From positions 1 to 60,237 of the forward strand of contig NZ_LELA01000034.1 in NCBI RefSeq assembly GCF_001677955.1: a DNA stretch of 60,237 nucleotides, in the 5' to 3' direction. The notes beneath the pieces were generated by a model. It saw only the letters and a list, made by a program, of their open reading frames with translations, did not search any database and had not been told where the DNA came from. Both the position numbers and the translations under genes were made by a program. Shown here piece by piece: positions 32,977 to 42,301 of this stretch. Within the stretch, counting starts at the first letter, position 1. Every line of letters begins with the position of its first letter. This DNA is from Chryseobacterium sp. BGARF1. Lineage in GTDB: Bacteria > Bacteroidota > Bacteroidia > Flavobacteriales > Weeksellaceae.

Positions 32977-34062
32977 CTAAACATCATAATTAAGCATCAC
33001 CACATTCGTTGTCGGGTGACATTGACAGGTAAGAACGAAACCTCTGGCTACTTCTTCTTCGGTAAGCGCATAATTTTTTTCCATGAAGACTTCACCTTCC
33101 AAAACTTCGGCTTTACACGTACAACAAACTCCTCCTTTGCAAGCAAAAGGTACAGGAAGATTGTCTTTCAATGCTTTATCTAAGATACTCTCTTTTTTAG
33201 AATTCAAATGGAACGAATATTCATCATCGTCGATGATTACCGTTACCATACTTTCGATATTGGCAATCGCTTTGAATTCATCGCTCATTTCCTCCGTATT
33301 TTCCTCATCAGGAGCAGTGAAATATTCAAATAAAACCTGAATTGCCGGTACTTTTTTATCTTTCTTTAAATAATCTGCGATTCCTTTTATCATTTCTGAA
33401 GGTCCACAAATAAAGAAAGTTGATTCTTTTACGTCGATATCTGAATATCTTTCAAAAAGGTGGTCAAGTTTTTCAGGAGAAATTCTTCCTTCAAAAATCG
33501 GGTCTGCATGTGCTTCACGACTTACCAAATAAACAACTTTCAGTCTTCCGTTAAAAGTTTCCACCAATTTATCAATCTCAGCCTTTTTCATCACCTGGCT
33601 CATGCTTCTGTTGCTATAGAAAAGATATGCATTAGAATTAGGCTCCTGATAAAGACTTTCTTTAATATTTGATAATACTGGAGAAATTCCGCTTCCTGCC
33701 GCCAAACCAACGTAAGTTTTCACGTTTGTCGGGTGATAAGACGTATTGAAACCTCCCATTGGAGGCATTACTTCAAGAATTTCATCCATATGAAGATGTT
33801 CGTTGAAATAACCTGAAACTTTTCCGTTTTCTAAAAGCTTTACCAAAACTTCCAGCGTGTTGCTTTTTTCACTTGGAGCATTACAGATTGAATATGAACG
33901 ACGTTCTTCATTACCGTCAATCGTCATTTTAAAGTTAAGATACTGACCTTGCTTGAATCTGAATTTATCTTTCAGCTCATCAGGAATTTCAACCGCTACA
34001 TTTACTGCATCTGTTGTATCTTTCTGAACTCTAACTGTTTTTAATTTATAAAATGAATTCAT
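32977..34062 (-). CDS. paaE: PaaE, epoxidase reductase subunit
   Basis: 361 aa ferredoxin reductase. FAD/NAD(P) domains: RRSYSICNAP (FAD), AAGSGISPVLS and FFICGPSEMI (nucleotide). C-terminal plant-type [2Fe-2S] domain with Cys in PFACKGGVCCTCKAEV and LTCQCHP. Delivers electrons to PaaA. Its ATG overlaps the paaK stop by 4 bases (ATGA). Confidence 0.95.
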   Translation of the reverse strand: MNSFYKLKTVRVQKDTTDAVNVAVEIPDELKDKFRFKQGQYLNFKMTIDGNEERRSYSICNAPSEKSNTLEVLVKLLENGKVSGYFNEHLHMDEILEVMPPMGGFNTSYHPTNVKTYVGLAAGSGISPVLSNIKESLYQEPNSNAYLFYSNRSMSQVMKKAEIDKLVETFNGRLKVVYLVSREAHADPIFEGRISPEKLDHLFERYSDIDVKESTFFICGPSEMIKGIADYLKKDKKVPAIQVLFEYFTAPDEENTEEMSDEFKAIANIESMVTVIIDDDEYSFHLNSKKESILDKALKDNLPVPFACKGGVCCTCKAEVLEGEVFMEKNYALTEEEVARGFVLTCQCHPTTNVVMLNYDV

Positions 34063-35378
34063 TTTGTTTTTAGTATTCTATTAATTTTTCCACCTTCGCA
34101 TTTCGGAAGACTGTCTTGAGCATGAATTTTCACTTTCGTGGTGATTCCTACTCGTTTTTTTATTTCGTTTTCTATACTTTTTCCAAAGTTTCCGACAAAA
34201 ATAGTATAATCATCGGTATTTTGATTTAATTTTTTTGAAGCGACTAATTCATCCTCAATTTCAACATCAATATCCAACGCCACACACATTTGTTCTTTCT
34301 CAATCGGTGTTAAATAATAATTTGGAACTACGCCTTCCACATGAGAAAACGCTTCTTCGATTTGACTTGGATATACATTTACACCTCTTACAATCAACAT
34401 ATCGTCGGCTCTGCCAAGAATAGGTTTCATTTTCACCATTGCTCTTTTAGAGTTTTCGTCATAAAAAAGACTGGTGATATCATTTGTCCAATATCTTAAA
34501 AGCGGCATTGCTTTTTTCGTCAACGTTGTAATTACCAAAACCCCTTCTTCCCCAAATGGAACAGGTTCTTTTGTAATAGGATCTAAAATTTCAGGGTAAA
34601 AATGATCTTCCCAAATATACGCTCCTCCTTTTTCTTCGAAATCTTCCATCGAAACTCCAGGACCAATAATTTCACTTAATCCATAAATGTTGGTTGCATG
34701 AACGCCCAATCTTTCTTCGATATGATGTCTTATAATTTCTGTCCAAGGTTCTGAACCTAAAACGGCATATTTTAAACTGATTTCCTCTGCCGAGATTCCT
34801 CTTTTGGCAAATTCATCAGCAATTGTTAATGCGTAAGATGGCGAACAACAAATCACTTCAGGCTTGAAATCTAGAATTAAATCGACCTGTCTTGCCGTCA
34901 TTCCTCCAGAAATTGGAAGAACGCTCATTCCTAATTTTTCTGCTCCGTAATGAAGTCCAAGTCCGCCTGTGAAAATTCCGTAACCGTAAGCGTTATGTAA
35001 CTGCATACCAGGTTTTGCTCCGGCTGCATTTAAAGATCTTGCTACAACTTCACTGAATAAATCAACGTCTTCTTTTGTATATCCTACAACCGTTGGTTTT
35101 CCTGTTGTACCGCTTGAACAGTGAATTCTTTGTAATTCATCCTTTGGAACGGTAAATAACCCGAACGGATAATTATCTCTTAAATCTTGTTTGTAGGTGA
35201 TTGGTAGTTTTGAAATATCTTCAATTGTCCTTATTTCTTGTGGTGATATTCCTAATTCATCAAATTTTCTTTTATAAAAATCTGACTTCTCTTCAAGATA
35301 CCCCACCAAACTCACCAATCTTTCCGATTGTAGCTGTCTTAATTGGTCGAGTTTTAAATATTCAACTGAAAAATCCAT
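34059..35378 (-). CDS. paaK: Phenylacetate-CoA ligase
   Basis: 439 aa AMP-forming ligase. P-loop HCSSGTTGKPTVVGYT, adenylate-binding YGLSEIIGPG and C-terminal MLIVRGVNVYPSQIEE all match PaaK. It activates phenylacetate with ATP and CoA, the entry step. First gene of the paa operon with the promoter and operator upstream; a 4-base overlap couples it to paaE. Confidence 0.96.
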   Translation of the reverse strand: MDFSVEYLKLDQLRQLQSERLVSLVGYLEEKSDFYKRKFDELGISPQEIRTIEDISKLPITYKQDLRDNYPFGLFTVPKDELQRIHCSSGTTGKPTVVGYTKEDVDLFSEVVARSLNAAGAKPGMQLHNAYGYGIFTGGLGLHYGAEKLGMSVLPISGGMTARQVDLILDFKPEVICCSPSYALTIADEFAKRGISAEEISLKYAVLGSEPWTEIIRHHIEERLGVHATNIYGLSEIIGPGVSMEDFEEKGGAYIWEDHFYPEILDPITKEPVPFGEEGVLVITTLTKKAMPLLRYWTNDITSLFYDENSKRAMVKMKPILGRADDMLIVRGVNVYPSQIEEAFSHVEGVVPNYYLTPIEKEQMCVALDIDVEIEDELVASKKLNQNTDDYTIFVGNFGKSIENEIKKRVGITTKVKIHAQDSLPKCEGGKINRILKTK

Positions 35379-35390
35379 ACCTATAACTAA

Positions 35391-35438
35391 CTAACATTTG
35401 TTAGGTGTAAATTTAAAAAGATTTTGGAACGTGACAAA
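35391..35438 (-). promoter_or_regulatory. paa operon promoter with palindromic operator
   Basis: Minus strand: TTTG (35438-35435), 19-base spacer, TAAATTTA (35415-35408), 7 of 8 to the -7 consensus. A 14-base palindrome CTAACA-TT-TGTTAG (35391-35404) covers the expected start site, 12 bases before the paaK ATG. A TetR-family repressor sensing a CoA ester is the usual paa regulator and would fit such a site, but none is encoded in the window. The rest of 35379-35654 holds only a hexamer-repeat remnant. Confidence 0.6.
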
Positions 35439-35654
35439 ATTTTTATGACTTTTATCATATTTTGAATGATTCTAAATAGGTAAAGCTAAGATTGAGGTTG
35501 AGTTTAAAACAAATTATTGTGACAAGCTTCTCATTCTGAATCATTTCTTCTTAAAATAGAATGATGTTTTTTCTCGCTGATTTAGGAGACTAAGCAGATA
35601 TTTTAATGAGAATTTGCTTTGCTTGTGAGATATTTAAGCAAGCTTCAATGAGTT

Positions 35655-36980
35655 TCAAACTTTAAAAACTTCTAGTATTTCCGGTCTCTCAGAATCATCT
35701 GATATTTTTCCGGTATTGGCAAATTCAGTCCAGAGTTTTCTTAATTTTTTTCCATTCTCATCCATGTATTTCCATGGAATATTTTTTAAAATTCCTGCAT
35801 TTTTCCAGGCAGATTCATTCCCAAAAATAAAAGGCAGATCAATAGCATGAGCTCCTAAAAAATAATTTGAAACCCTAAAACGCGGATAAATTCTAAACAA
35901 ATAAATATTTCCATCAGCACTAGCAAAATCTTTCGCAAAATCTTCTGCCGGTTTCCCATAAATAATTTCTGTGGTCGTACGAATTGCTCTATTTAAAACT
36001 TTTACAGGAAAATATTTATTGATCGTATCTGAAGTTTTCAGGTAAAAAGAAGTTTCTTCATCATTCAAACCTATTAAAACATCTATTTTCTTTGCTTTTT
36101 CTTTCCATTTTTCTTCGGCTTCCCATTCATTACACAAAGGAGGGAAACCATATTGAGTACCGAAAGGCATTGCTGCTTTTAACCCATATTTCAAAAAAGA
36201 AGGGGTAAAATTTTTATAGTTCTCAATAATTTCTAAAATATCCGATTTATCATTAAATATCTGAGTATTTTTCAAAAATTCGGCAACCATTTTTTGTCGG
36301 TTTTTCCTTAAACCTAAAGGAGCACTGTGAATAATCACTCTTTTGAATAGGTTTTCGATTCCCTCAGAAAGAAGAAGATGAGCAATTAAATCTCCACCTG
36401 AAGACTGTCCAAAAAGGGTAATATTTTCTGAGTCTCCACCAAAAGAGGTTATATTATTTTTGATCCATTTTAGAGCTTCAATCAGATCAAACAGACCTAA
36501 GTTGGCTGGTTTTTTTTCGTTTCCACCTAAAAATCCAAAAATCCCTAAGCGATAAGAAACGGTTACTACGATAACATTTTGCTCTTTGACCCAATCGGTA
36601 GGATCAGCTGTAGGAATATCACCGCAGCCAATTTCGTAAGAGCCACCATGAATCCAAACGATGACAGATAAATTTTCGTTTTCCACACAATTTTCTGGTC
36701 TGACAACTGAAATAAATTGTGGTGATTCATCCACTTCAAAATTATCTAAATTGGTCTTACCAATCATTTTTTCTAAAAGCGGACTTATATTTTGCGGACA
36801 AGCAGGTGTTTTCTCAGGAAACATAATTTCACCAAGCGATGGCTGTACTGCAATCGGTTTTTTAAATCTTTCAGAATATGCATACCGGATATTTTTAGCT
36901 TTTAAAATTCCGTTTTCTCTGAAAGCTGTAATTCTTCCGAAAGGAGTCTGAAAAATATGAATATGATTATTTGCAGTCAT
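35655..36980 (-). CDS. Type B carboxylesterase/lipase family protein
   Basis: 441 aa, no signal peptide. Oxyanion WIHGGSYEIGCG, nucleophile elbow FGQSSGGD (Ser ~193), acid Glu in NDEETSF and a His near GAHAIDLPFIFG give the catalytic set. Substrate unknown. It reads toward paaK's promoter region on the same strand and is separated from it by 276 bases; no terminator seen between. Confidence 0.88.
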   Translation of the reverse strand: MTANNHIHIFQTPFGRITAFRENGILKAKNIRYAYSERFKKPIAVQPSLGEIMFPEKTPACPQNISPLLEKMIGKTNLDNFEVDESPQFISVVRPENCVENENLSVIVWIHGGSYEIGCGDIPTADPTDWVKEQNVIVVTVSYRLGIFGFLGGNEKKPANLGLFDLIEALKWIKNNITSFGGDSENITLFGQSSGGDLIAHLLLSEGIENLFKRVIIHSAPLGLRKNRQKMVAEFLKNTQIFNDKSDILEIIENYKNFTPSFLKYGLKAAMPFGTQYGFPPLCNEWEAEEKWKEKAKKIDVLIGLNDEETSFYLKTSDTINKYFPVKVLNRAIRTTTEIIYGKPAEDFAKDFASADGNIYLFRIYPRFRVSNYFLGAHAIDLPFIFGNESAWKNAGILKNIPWKYMDENGKKLRKLWTEFANTGKISDDSERPEILEVFKV

Positions 36981-37049
36981 TGGCTTCAGACATAAACTTT
37001 AAGTTTATTTATGAATACAATTTACAAATTTTGTTTTTTATATTTAAAA

Positions 37050-37952
37050 TTAATTCAGAGATTTAAACTCGCTTGGAGAAACGCCGACTTTACTTTTGAA
37101 CAATCTTGTAAAATGCTGTGGATATTTAAAACCAAGATCGTAAGAAATTTGGCTGATCGATCTTGAAGCTTCAAAGATCTGTTCTTTCGCCACATCAATT
37201 AGTTTATTATGGATAAATTCCTGAGCAGAAATTCCAATTTCTTTTTTGATCAGATCACCAAAATAATTCGCTGAAAGATCAAGCTGTTCTGCGAAATAAT
37301 TGACCATCGGAAATCCCAGATCTTTAGGTTTATCAGACCTTAAATAATCATCTAAAGATCTCTCAAACTTACCTATAAAATTCTGATTAACGTGGTCTCG
37401 TGTAATAAACTGACGATCGTAAAAACGCATGCAATAATTCAGAAATAATTCAATATTATTAACAATCAATGATTTGCTATGTTTATCAATCGCCTGTTCG
37501 AGTTCTAATTTTATATTTTTAAAGCATTCTAAAATAATTTCTCTTTCTTTTTCTGAAAGATGTAAAGCTTCATGAACATCGTAAGAAAAGAAATTGTAGT
37601 CTCGGATATTTCTTCCCAAGTTGGTTCCTTTCAATAAATCGGGATGAAAAATTAAGGCAAAACCGGCAGGCTGAATATAAGTTCCTGCATTGTAAATTCC
37701 GTAAGTCTGGCCAGGAGCGATGAAAACCAGAGTTCCTTCCTGATAATCATAGCTGTGCTTTCCGTATTGCATATCACCACACATTACATCTTTCAGAAAA
37801 ACGGTATAAAAACCAAACTGTCTTATATGCTGACAAATAGGATCAGATTTAGAAAAATCTACCACACTTACCATCGGGTGCAATGTTTCGTGCTTCAGCA
37901 TTTTATTGTATTCTGAAACGCTGTTGTATATTTCAACTTGCTGATTTTCCAT
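37050..37952 (-). CDS. AraC family transcriptional regulator
   Basis: 300 aa. An N-terminal cupin-like sensor (YDYQEGTLVFIAPGQTYGI) precedes a C-terminal double HTH: SISQISYDLGFKYPQHFTRLFKSKVGVSPSEFKSLN. Divergent from the zinc alcohol dehydrogenase at 38306, a standard regulator-target layout. The inducer is unknown. Confidence 0.92.
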   Translation of the reverse strand: MENQQVEIYNSVSEYNKMLKHETLHPMVSVVDFSKSDPICQHIRQFGFYTVFLKDVMCGDMQYGKHSYDYQEGTLVFIAPGQTYGIYNAGTYIQPAGFALIFHPDLLKGTNLGRNIRDYNFFSYDVHEALHLSEKEREIILECFKNIKLELEQAIDKHSKSLIVNNIELFLNYCMRFYDRQFITRDHVNQNFIGKFERSLDDYLRSDKPKDLGFPMVNYFAEQLDLSANYFGDLIKKEIGISAQEFIHNKLIDVAKEQIFEASRSISQISYDLGFKYPQHFTRLFKSKVGVSPSEFKSLN

Positions 37953-38305
37953 GAAGTAAATTTTTAATTTTAATTCAAAATTACCAATTTCCGACCTACA
38001 ATATTGGGTGTAAGTAAAATTGGTAAATGATTCTGTAATTTATATAAGTATTTTTACATTTAAAGTATCGACTTTTGTATCAGAAAATTGATGATCTGTT
38101 CTTTAAATTATGATATTTGATTTTAACGCAAAGAGCGCAAAGTTTTTTTAAATGTTTGAAAATATTTTTCGTTCGCAAAGGCGTTTGACTTCGTCGAATC
38201 TTCGATTTCACTCAGCAAAGAACACGAACATCTCAAATTATGACTGATTGAAGGTAATCAGTTTAGAAAAAATAGAAATAGTATAATCAAACTAAATTAA
38301 AAAAT
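37953..38305. other. 353-base divergent regulatory region
   Basis: No gene. Contains the AraC upstream region on the left, the dispersed repeat at 38122-38216, and the alcohol-dehydrogenase leader on the right. I see no clear -33/-7 pair for either gene. Confidence 0.6.
38122..38216. repeat. Dispersed repeat copy 2 (about 95 bases)
   Basis: Same orientation and nearly the same sequence as 25290-25387, with the identical 41-base block at 38162-38202. The left part reads TTTTAACGCAAAGAGCGCAAAG. Between the divergent AraC and adh genes. Confidence 0.85.
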
Positions 38306-39358
38306 ATGGACACATTCACCGTAAAAGCTTTTGGAGCAGAATCTAAAACTGCAGATTTAGCAGAAATGAGCATCGAAAGAAGAGAGACAACATCAAAAGA
38401 TGTAGAAATTGAAATTTTGTACTGCGGAGTTTGCCACTCTGATCTTCACACCGCAAGAAACGATTGGGGAGGATCGAAATACCCTTCTGTTCCCGGACAT
38501 GAAATTATCGGAAAAATTACAAAAGTAGGAAGTGAAGTTTCTAAATTCAAAGTTGGCGATCTTGCAGGAGTTGGCTGTATCGTAGATTCTTGCGGACATT
38601 GTAACAGCTGTAAACATGATTTGGAACAATATTGTGAAAACGGATTTACAGGAACTTATAATGGAAATGACAAGCATTTGGGAGGCCATACTTTTGGAGG
38701 ATATTCTCAGAAAGTAGTTGTGGACGCAGGTCACGTTTTAAAAATCCCGGCAAATCTAGATCTGGCTGCAGTTGCACCTTTGCTTTGTGCAGGTATCACA
38801 ACATGGTCACCATTAAAACACTGGAATGTTGGTTCTGATTCTAAAGTTGCCGTTGTTGGTTTAGGCGGATTGGGACATATGGCAATTAAGCTTGCGAAAG
38901 GTTTAGGAGCAGAGGTAACTTTATTTTCAAGAACTCCGGGAAAAACTGAAGATGCTAAAAAACTAGGCGCAGATCACGTCATTATTTCGACTGATGAAGA
39001 GCAGATGAATTCTGTAAAAGGAAAGTTTGATTTAATTATCGACACTGTACCTTACGATCATGATGTAAATCCTTACATTACCACTTTAACGATTAACGGA
39101 ACTCATGTTTTGGTAGGATTTATCGGTAAAATGGAAGACAGCTTGTTTACTCCGCCAATGATCATGGGAAGAAAATCTGTTGCAGGATCTGTGATCGGAG
39201 GTATTGCCGAAACTCAGGAAATGCTTGATTTCTGTGGCGAACATAATATTGTATCTGAAATTGAAATCATCAAAATGCAAGACATCAACGAAGCGTACGA
39301 AAGAATGCTGAAAAGCGATGTGAGATACCGTTTTGTGATTGATATGCAGTCTTTATAA
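38306..39358 (+). CDS. Zinc-dependent alcohol dehydrogenase (YahK/CAD type)
   Basis: 350 aa. Catalytic zinc: CGVCHSD and GHE; structural zinc: four Cys in DSCGHCNSCKHDLEQYC; NAD(P) motif VGLGGLGHMAIKLAK. Reduces aldehydes to alcohols, most likely with NADPH as in YahK. Likely controlled by the divergent AraC protein. Terminator at 39375-39408. Confidence 0.93.
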   Translation: MDTFTVKAFGAESKTADLAEMSIERRETTSKDVEIEILYCGVCHSDLHTARNDWGGSKYPSVPGHEIIGKITKVGSEVSKFKVGDLAGVGCIVDSCGHCNSCKHDLEQYCENGFTGTYNGNDKHLGGHTFGGYSQKVVVDAGHVLKIPANLDLAAVAPLLCAGITTWSPLKHWNVGSDSKVAVVGLGGLGHMAIKLAKGLGAEVTLFSRTPGKTEDAKKLGADHVIISTDEEQMNSVKGKFDLIIDTVPYDHDVNPYITTLTINGTHVLVGFIGKMEDSLFTPPMIMGRKSVAGSVIGGIAETQEMLDFCGEHNIVSEIEIIKMQDINEAYERMLKSDVRYRFVIDMQSL

Positions 39359-39374
39359 TATCAAATTTAATTAT

Positions 39375-39408
39375 AAAAGAGACTCTTCATTTTTGGAGAG
39401 TCTCTTTT
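39375..39408 (+). terminator. Terminator of the alcohol dehydrogenase
   Basis: 12-bp stem AAAAGAGACTCT/AGAGTCTCTTTT, 10-base loop, then further T residues. Confidence 0.85.
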
Positions 39409-39509
39409 TGTTTTATGAGGATAATTGACTTTGTTAGTTTTAAATAGAAAAATTTAGCTACCCGTCTTTTTGCTTATGCAAAAATCCATTCCTTCAGAGA
39501 AGGGAAATT

Positions 39510-39872
39510 TTATTTGTATTCACCTTCCATTTCTTTGAAAGCCCATTCTGCCATTGCTTGAATAACGGGAATTAACCCTTTTCCGGATTGGCTTAAATTG
39601 TAGGTAACGTGTGGCGGAACAACAGGTTTTGCCGTTCTGATCACTAATCCGTCGTTTTCGAGTTGCTTTAAATGCTGAATCAGCATTTTTTCTGTAACCG
39701 CAGGAATTGCTCGTTTCAGTTCGCTGTATCTTTTATCACTTGTTGAAAGATGATATAAAATAATTGGTTTCCAATAGCCTCCAATCTTTTCCATCACATA
39801 GGTTACCGGACAAAGATCTAATGCAATTTTTTTATTCTGCTGAATAGTAGAACTTTCTTTAATAGCTGCCAT
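39510..39872 (-). CDS. HxlR family transcriptional regulator
   Basis: 120 aa, the usual length. CPVTYVMEKIGGYWKPIILYHLSTSDKRYSELKRAIPAVTEKMLIQHLKQLENDGLV is the HxlR winged helix, with the conserved N-terminal Cys 21 that in relatives senses electrophiles or oxidants. Divergent from the NmrA-like reductase, with a nested palindrome between the starts. Confidence 0.94.
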   Translation of the reverse strand: MAAIKESSTIQQNKKIALDLCPVTYVMEKIGGYWKPIILYHLSTSDKRYSELKRAIPAVTEKMLIQHLKQLENDGLVIRTAKPVVPPHVTYNLSQSGKGLIPVIQAMAEWAFKEMEGEYK

Positions 39873-39874
39873 AA

Positions 39875-39926
39875 TACATACTTTAGGGTAAGTACTTGTA
39901 TAAAAGTATGTACAAATATAACTTTG
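39875..39926. promoter_or_regulatory. Nested HxlR operator and NmrA promoter
   Basis: A perfect 10-base inverted repeat TACATACTTT (39875-39884) / AAAGTATGTA (39903-39912) has the octamer AAGTACTT (39890-39897) at its exact centre, 39893.5. For the plus-strand gene, TTG (39896-39898), a 20-base spacer and TAACTTTG (39919-39926) form a perfect promoter whose -33 box lies inside the palindrome. Binding would block this promoter. Confidence 0.72.
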
Positions 39927-39952
39927 TTCTCAGAAATAAAAAAATATTTATT

Positions 39953-40837
39953 ATGAAAATAATCATCACAGGTTCATTAGGAAATGTAGCGAAACCACTT
40001 GCACAACAATTAATTTCAGAAGGTCATGATATTACTGTAATCAGCAGTAACGAAACTAAGAAAGACGAAATAGAAGCTTTAGGCGCAAAAGCAGCAATCG
40101 GTTCTATTGCAGATTTAGATTTTTTAGTTAAAACTTTTGAAGGAGCAGATGCTGCATTTTTAATGACTCCTCCGAATATGGGTGGGGTTAATATTGTTGA
40201 AAATACCATTAATGCTGGAAAAAATTATGTTGAAGCTATTAAACAAACCGGAATAAAGAGAGTTGTCATGTTAAGCAGTATCGGTGCTGAGTCACCTGTG
40301 GAAAACGGACCGATTAAAGGGTTACACTTTATCGAAAAATTCTACAATGAACTGGACAATACTTCTGTTACATTTTTAAGAGCCGGATATTTTTATTTGA
40401 ACTTCTTTAATGATATCCCTTTGATTAAAAACGCAGGAATTATCGGAGCTAATTTCCCTCAGGATGTGAAAGTTCCGTTAGTTCACCCTATTGATATCGC
40501 CAAAGCAGCAGCTGAAGAATTGGTTAAGAACTTTGAAGGTAAAAATGTAAAATATATTGTAAGTGATGAGCGTAAAGCTTCTGAATTCGCTCAAGTTTTT
40601 GGAAACGCCATCGGTAAACCCGACCTTCCTTGGATTGAATTTAAAGATGAAGATTCTTTAAACGGAATGCTTCAAGCCGGACTTCCTCAGGAAATGGCTG
40701 AGTTATATACCGAAATGGGAAGAGGAATCAGAACGGGTGTTGTACAAAAAGATTTTATTGAGCATGGTTCTGTTGTTGGTGGAGAGATTAAATTAGAAGA
40801 ATTTGCAAAGGAATTTGCTGAAAAATTTAATGCTTAA
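39953..40837 (+). CDS. NmrA-like NAD(P)-binding oxidoreductase
   Basis: 294 aa from the ATG at 39953. N-terminal IIITGSLGNVAKPLAQQLI dinucleotide motif and VVMLSSIGAESPVENGP; NmrA/QOR2-like atypical short-chain dehydrogenase. QOR2-type relatives reduce quinones, which fits control by an HxlR regulator (as with HypR and QorR systems). Single gene before a strong terminator. Confidence 0.88.
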   Translation: MKIIITGSLGNVAKPLAQQLISEGHDITVISSNETKKDEIEALGAKAAIGSIADLDFLVKTFEGADAAFLMTPPNMGGVNIVENTINAGKNYVEAIKQTGIKRVVMLSSIGAESPVENGPIKGLHFIEKFYNELDNTSVTFLRAGYFYLNFFNDIPLIKNAGIIGANFPQDVKVPLVHPIDIAKAAAEELVKNFEGKNVKYIVSDERKASEFAQVFGNAIGKPDLPWIEFKDEDSLNGMLQAGLPQEMAELYTEMGRGIRTGVVQKDFIEHGSVVGGEIKLEEFAKEFAEKFNA

Positions 40838-40855
40838 TTTCTTTTGGTTAATTTA

Positions 40856-40890
40856 AAATTTTCGGCGAGCCTTTGGTTCGCCGAAAATTT
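40856..40890. terminator. Bidirectional terminator
   Basis: A 16-bp stem (AAATTTTCGGCGAGCC and complement with one G-T pair) and a TTT loop. Convergent genes lie on both sides. Confidence 0.9.
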
Positions 40891-40906
40891 ATTGTAATTG
40901 TTTTTT

Positions 40907-40950
40907 GATAGGGTTTTACCCTATCCTTTGATAAGTCGTCCTTTCAGGAC
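40907..40950. repeat. Orphan REP-like palindrome doublet
   Basis: GATAGGGT-TTT-ACCCTATC (40907-40925) and GTCCT-TTC-AGGAC (40938-40950), 12 bases apart. Two different short palindromes spaced like the RAYT-flanking doublets but with different sequence. It adds to the terminator region before the phosphodiesterase stop codon. Confidence 0.65.
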
Positions 40951-40957
40951 TTCAATT

Positions 40958-42235
40958 TTATTTCTTTAATGTTTCTTTTAAAACCTTCAATTTTCCATCA
41001 ATGGGCTGTATGATTTTTAAACCTAAAATTTCAGCAACCAAAGGATAAACATTGATGTTTTCAAATTCATCAATTTCTAAGTTGTTATTAAAATTAGATC
41101 CCCAAGCGAAGAATGTGGCTTTCATTTCAGGGACGATTTTCGGGTTGTAACCGTGTTTCCCTACCGAAGTTCTTTTATCTCTTTCTAAAAATATTTTTGG
41201 TGCTTTTGGAATGAGTAAAATTTGCCCTATTCTATTGTATCGGTCATCTTTTGTAGCGAAGTGCAAATATTTAGGCAATTTTTTATCCAGATAAACTTCA
41301 TAATCATCAGTTTTATTGGCTTTTAATTCTTTATAAACACTTTTTACCTCATCAGGATTTTTCACATAAACTCTTAATAAAGTCTGAGAATTATAATAAT
41401 CGAATCTGTTTTTATCAAAAAGTATTTGAGGGATTTCAAGTGGATTTCCGCCATCAACTTTTATCATTCCATGATCGGAAACGAAGATAAAATTGACATT
41501 TTTTAAGCCTAATTGATTGACTTTCTGAACCAACTCCCCTATCGCATGATCAACTAAATGAACAGCCACTTCTGTCTCTTTTGTATCGGGACCAAAACGA
41601 TGTCCCGCACCGTCAACTTCCGGAAAGTATAATGAAATAAAGTGTGGTCTTTTATCTTCAGGAAGTTTCAGCCAATTAATTACTTTATCCACTTTTTCTG
41701 AAGGCGTAAATTTTTCGTGATAGGGATAATAATACGTTGGCCTCATTCCACCTGCATCACTTGCAGAACCTACCCATTGCAAAGAAGCACTGATTGTTCC
41801 TTGTTTTTCTGCCAAACTCCAAAGCGGAGTTCCACCGTACCAAGTTCCGTCTTCAGCGTTCTGGCGATTGCTCATTGCGTAAGCTTCTTTACGTTGATAA
41901 TCGTAGAAAAAATTGTCTATTAAACCGTGATGAGAAGGGTATAATCCTGTAATTAATGTCCAGTGATTTGGGAAAGTAATGCTCGGATAACTCGGGATCA
42001 TTGCTTTTGCCTGAATGCCTTCATTTGAATATTTCAAAAGGTTCTGGGCATTGTATTTTTTAGCATAATCATATCTGAAACCATCTGCAGAAATCATGAT
42101 AACATATGGTTTTTGCATTGCTTCTGCGTTATTTATTCGGTCTGAAACGACAATCTGAGCCGTATCAACAGGAGCGTTCTGAGCATAGATCATTAAAGAA
42201 AAAAACAGCAGTACAATTTGTATTCCTCGCTTCAT
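40958..42235 (-). CDS. Secreted nucleotide pyrophosphatase/phosphodiesterase family protein
   Basis: 425 aa from the ATG at 42235. Signal peptide ending IYAQ. Alkaline-phosphatase superfamily, NPP branch: ISADGFRYDY (metal), nucleophile Thr in PSITFPNHWTLITGLYP, FPEVDGAGHRFG, and FVSDHGM and GKHGYNP (zinc ligands). It would hydrolyse phosphodiester or pyrophosphate bonds in the periplasm; substrate unknown. Confidence 0.92.
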   Translation of the reverse strand: MKRGIQIVLLFFSLMIYAQNAPVDTAQIVVSDRINNAEAMQKPYVIMISADGFRYDYAKKYNAQNLLKYSNEGIQAKAMIPSYPSITFPNHWTLITGLYPSHHGLIDNFFYDYQRKEAYAMSNRQNAEDGTWYGGTPLWSLAEKQGTISASLQWVGSASDAGGMRPTYYYPYHEKFTPSEKVDKVINWLKLPEDKRPHFISLYFPEVDGAGHRFGPDTKETEVAVHLVDHAIGELVQKVNQLGLKNVNFIFVSDHGMIKVDGGNPLEIPQILFDKNRFDYYNSQTLLRVYVKNPDEVKSVYKELKANKTDDYEVYLDKKLPKYLHFATKDDRYNRIGQILLIPKAPKIFLERDKRTSVGKHGYNPKIVPEMKATFFAWGSNFNNNLEIDEFENINVYPLVAEILGLKIIQPIDGKLKVLKETLKK

Positions 42236-42249
42236 TAGTAAATTTTTTG

Positions 42250-42257
42250 CAAAGTTA
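42250..42257 (-). promoter_or_regulatory. -7 element of the phosphodiesterase gene
   Basis: Perfect TAACTTTG on the minus strand, 15 bases before the ATG at 42235. No TTTG at the right distance. Confidence 0.45.
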
Positions 42258-42301
42258 CAGTCTACCATTCTCTCATAAAAATTTATACGATGAAAAGTAT
42301 A

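Noticed and set aside
35484..35654. Terminator or small RNA between paaK and the carboxylesterase
   Set aside because: Only imperfect short dyads and a hexamer-repeat remnant are present; no T tract follows a stable stem.
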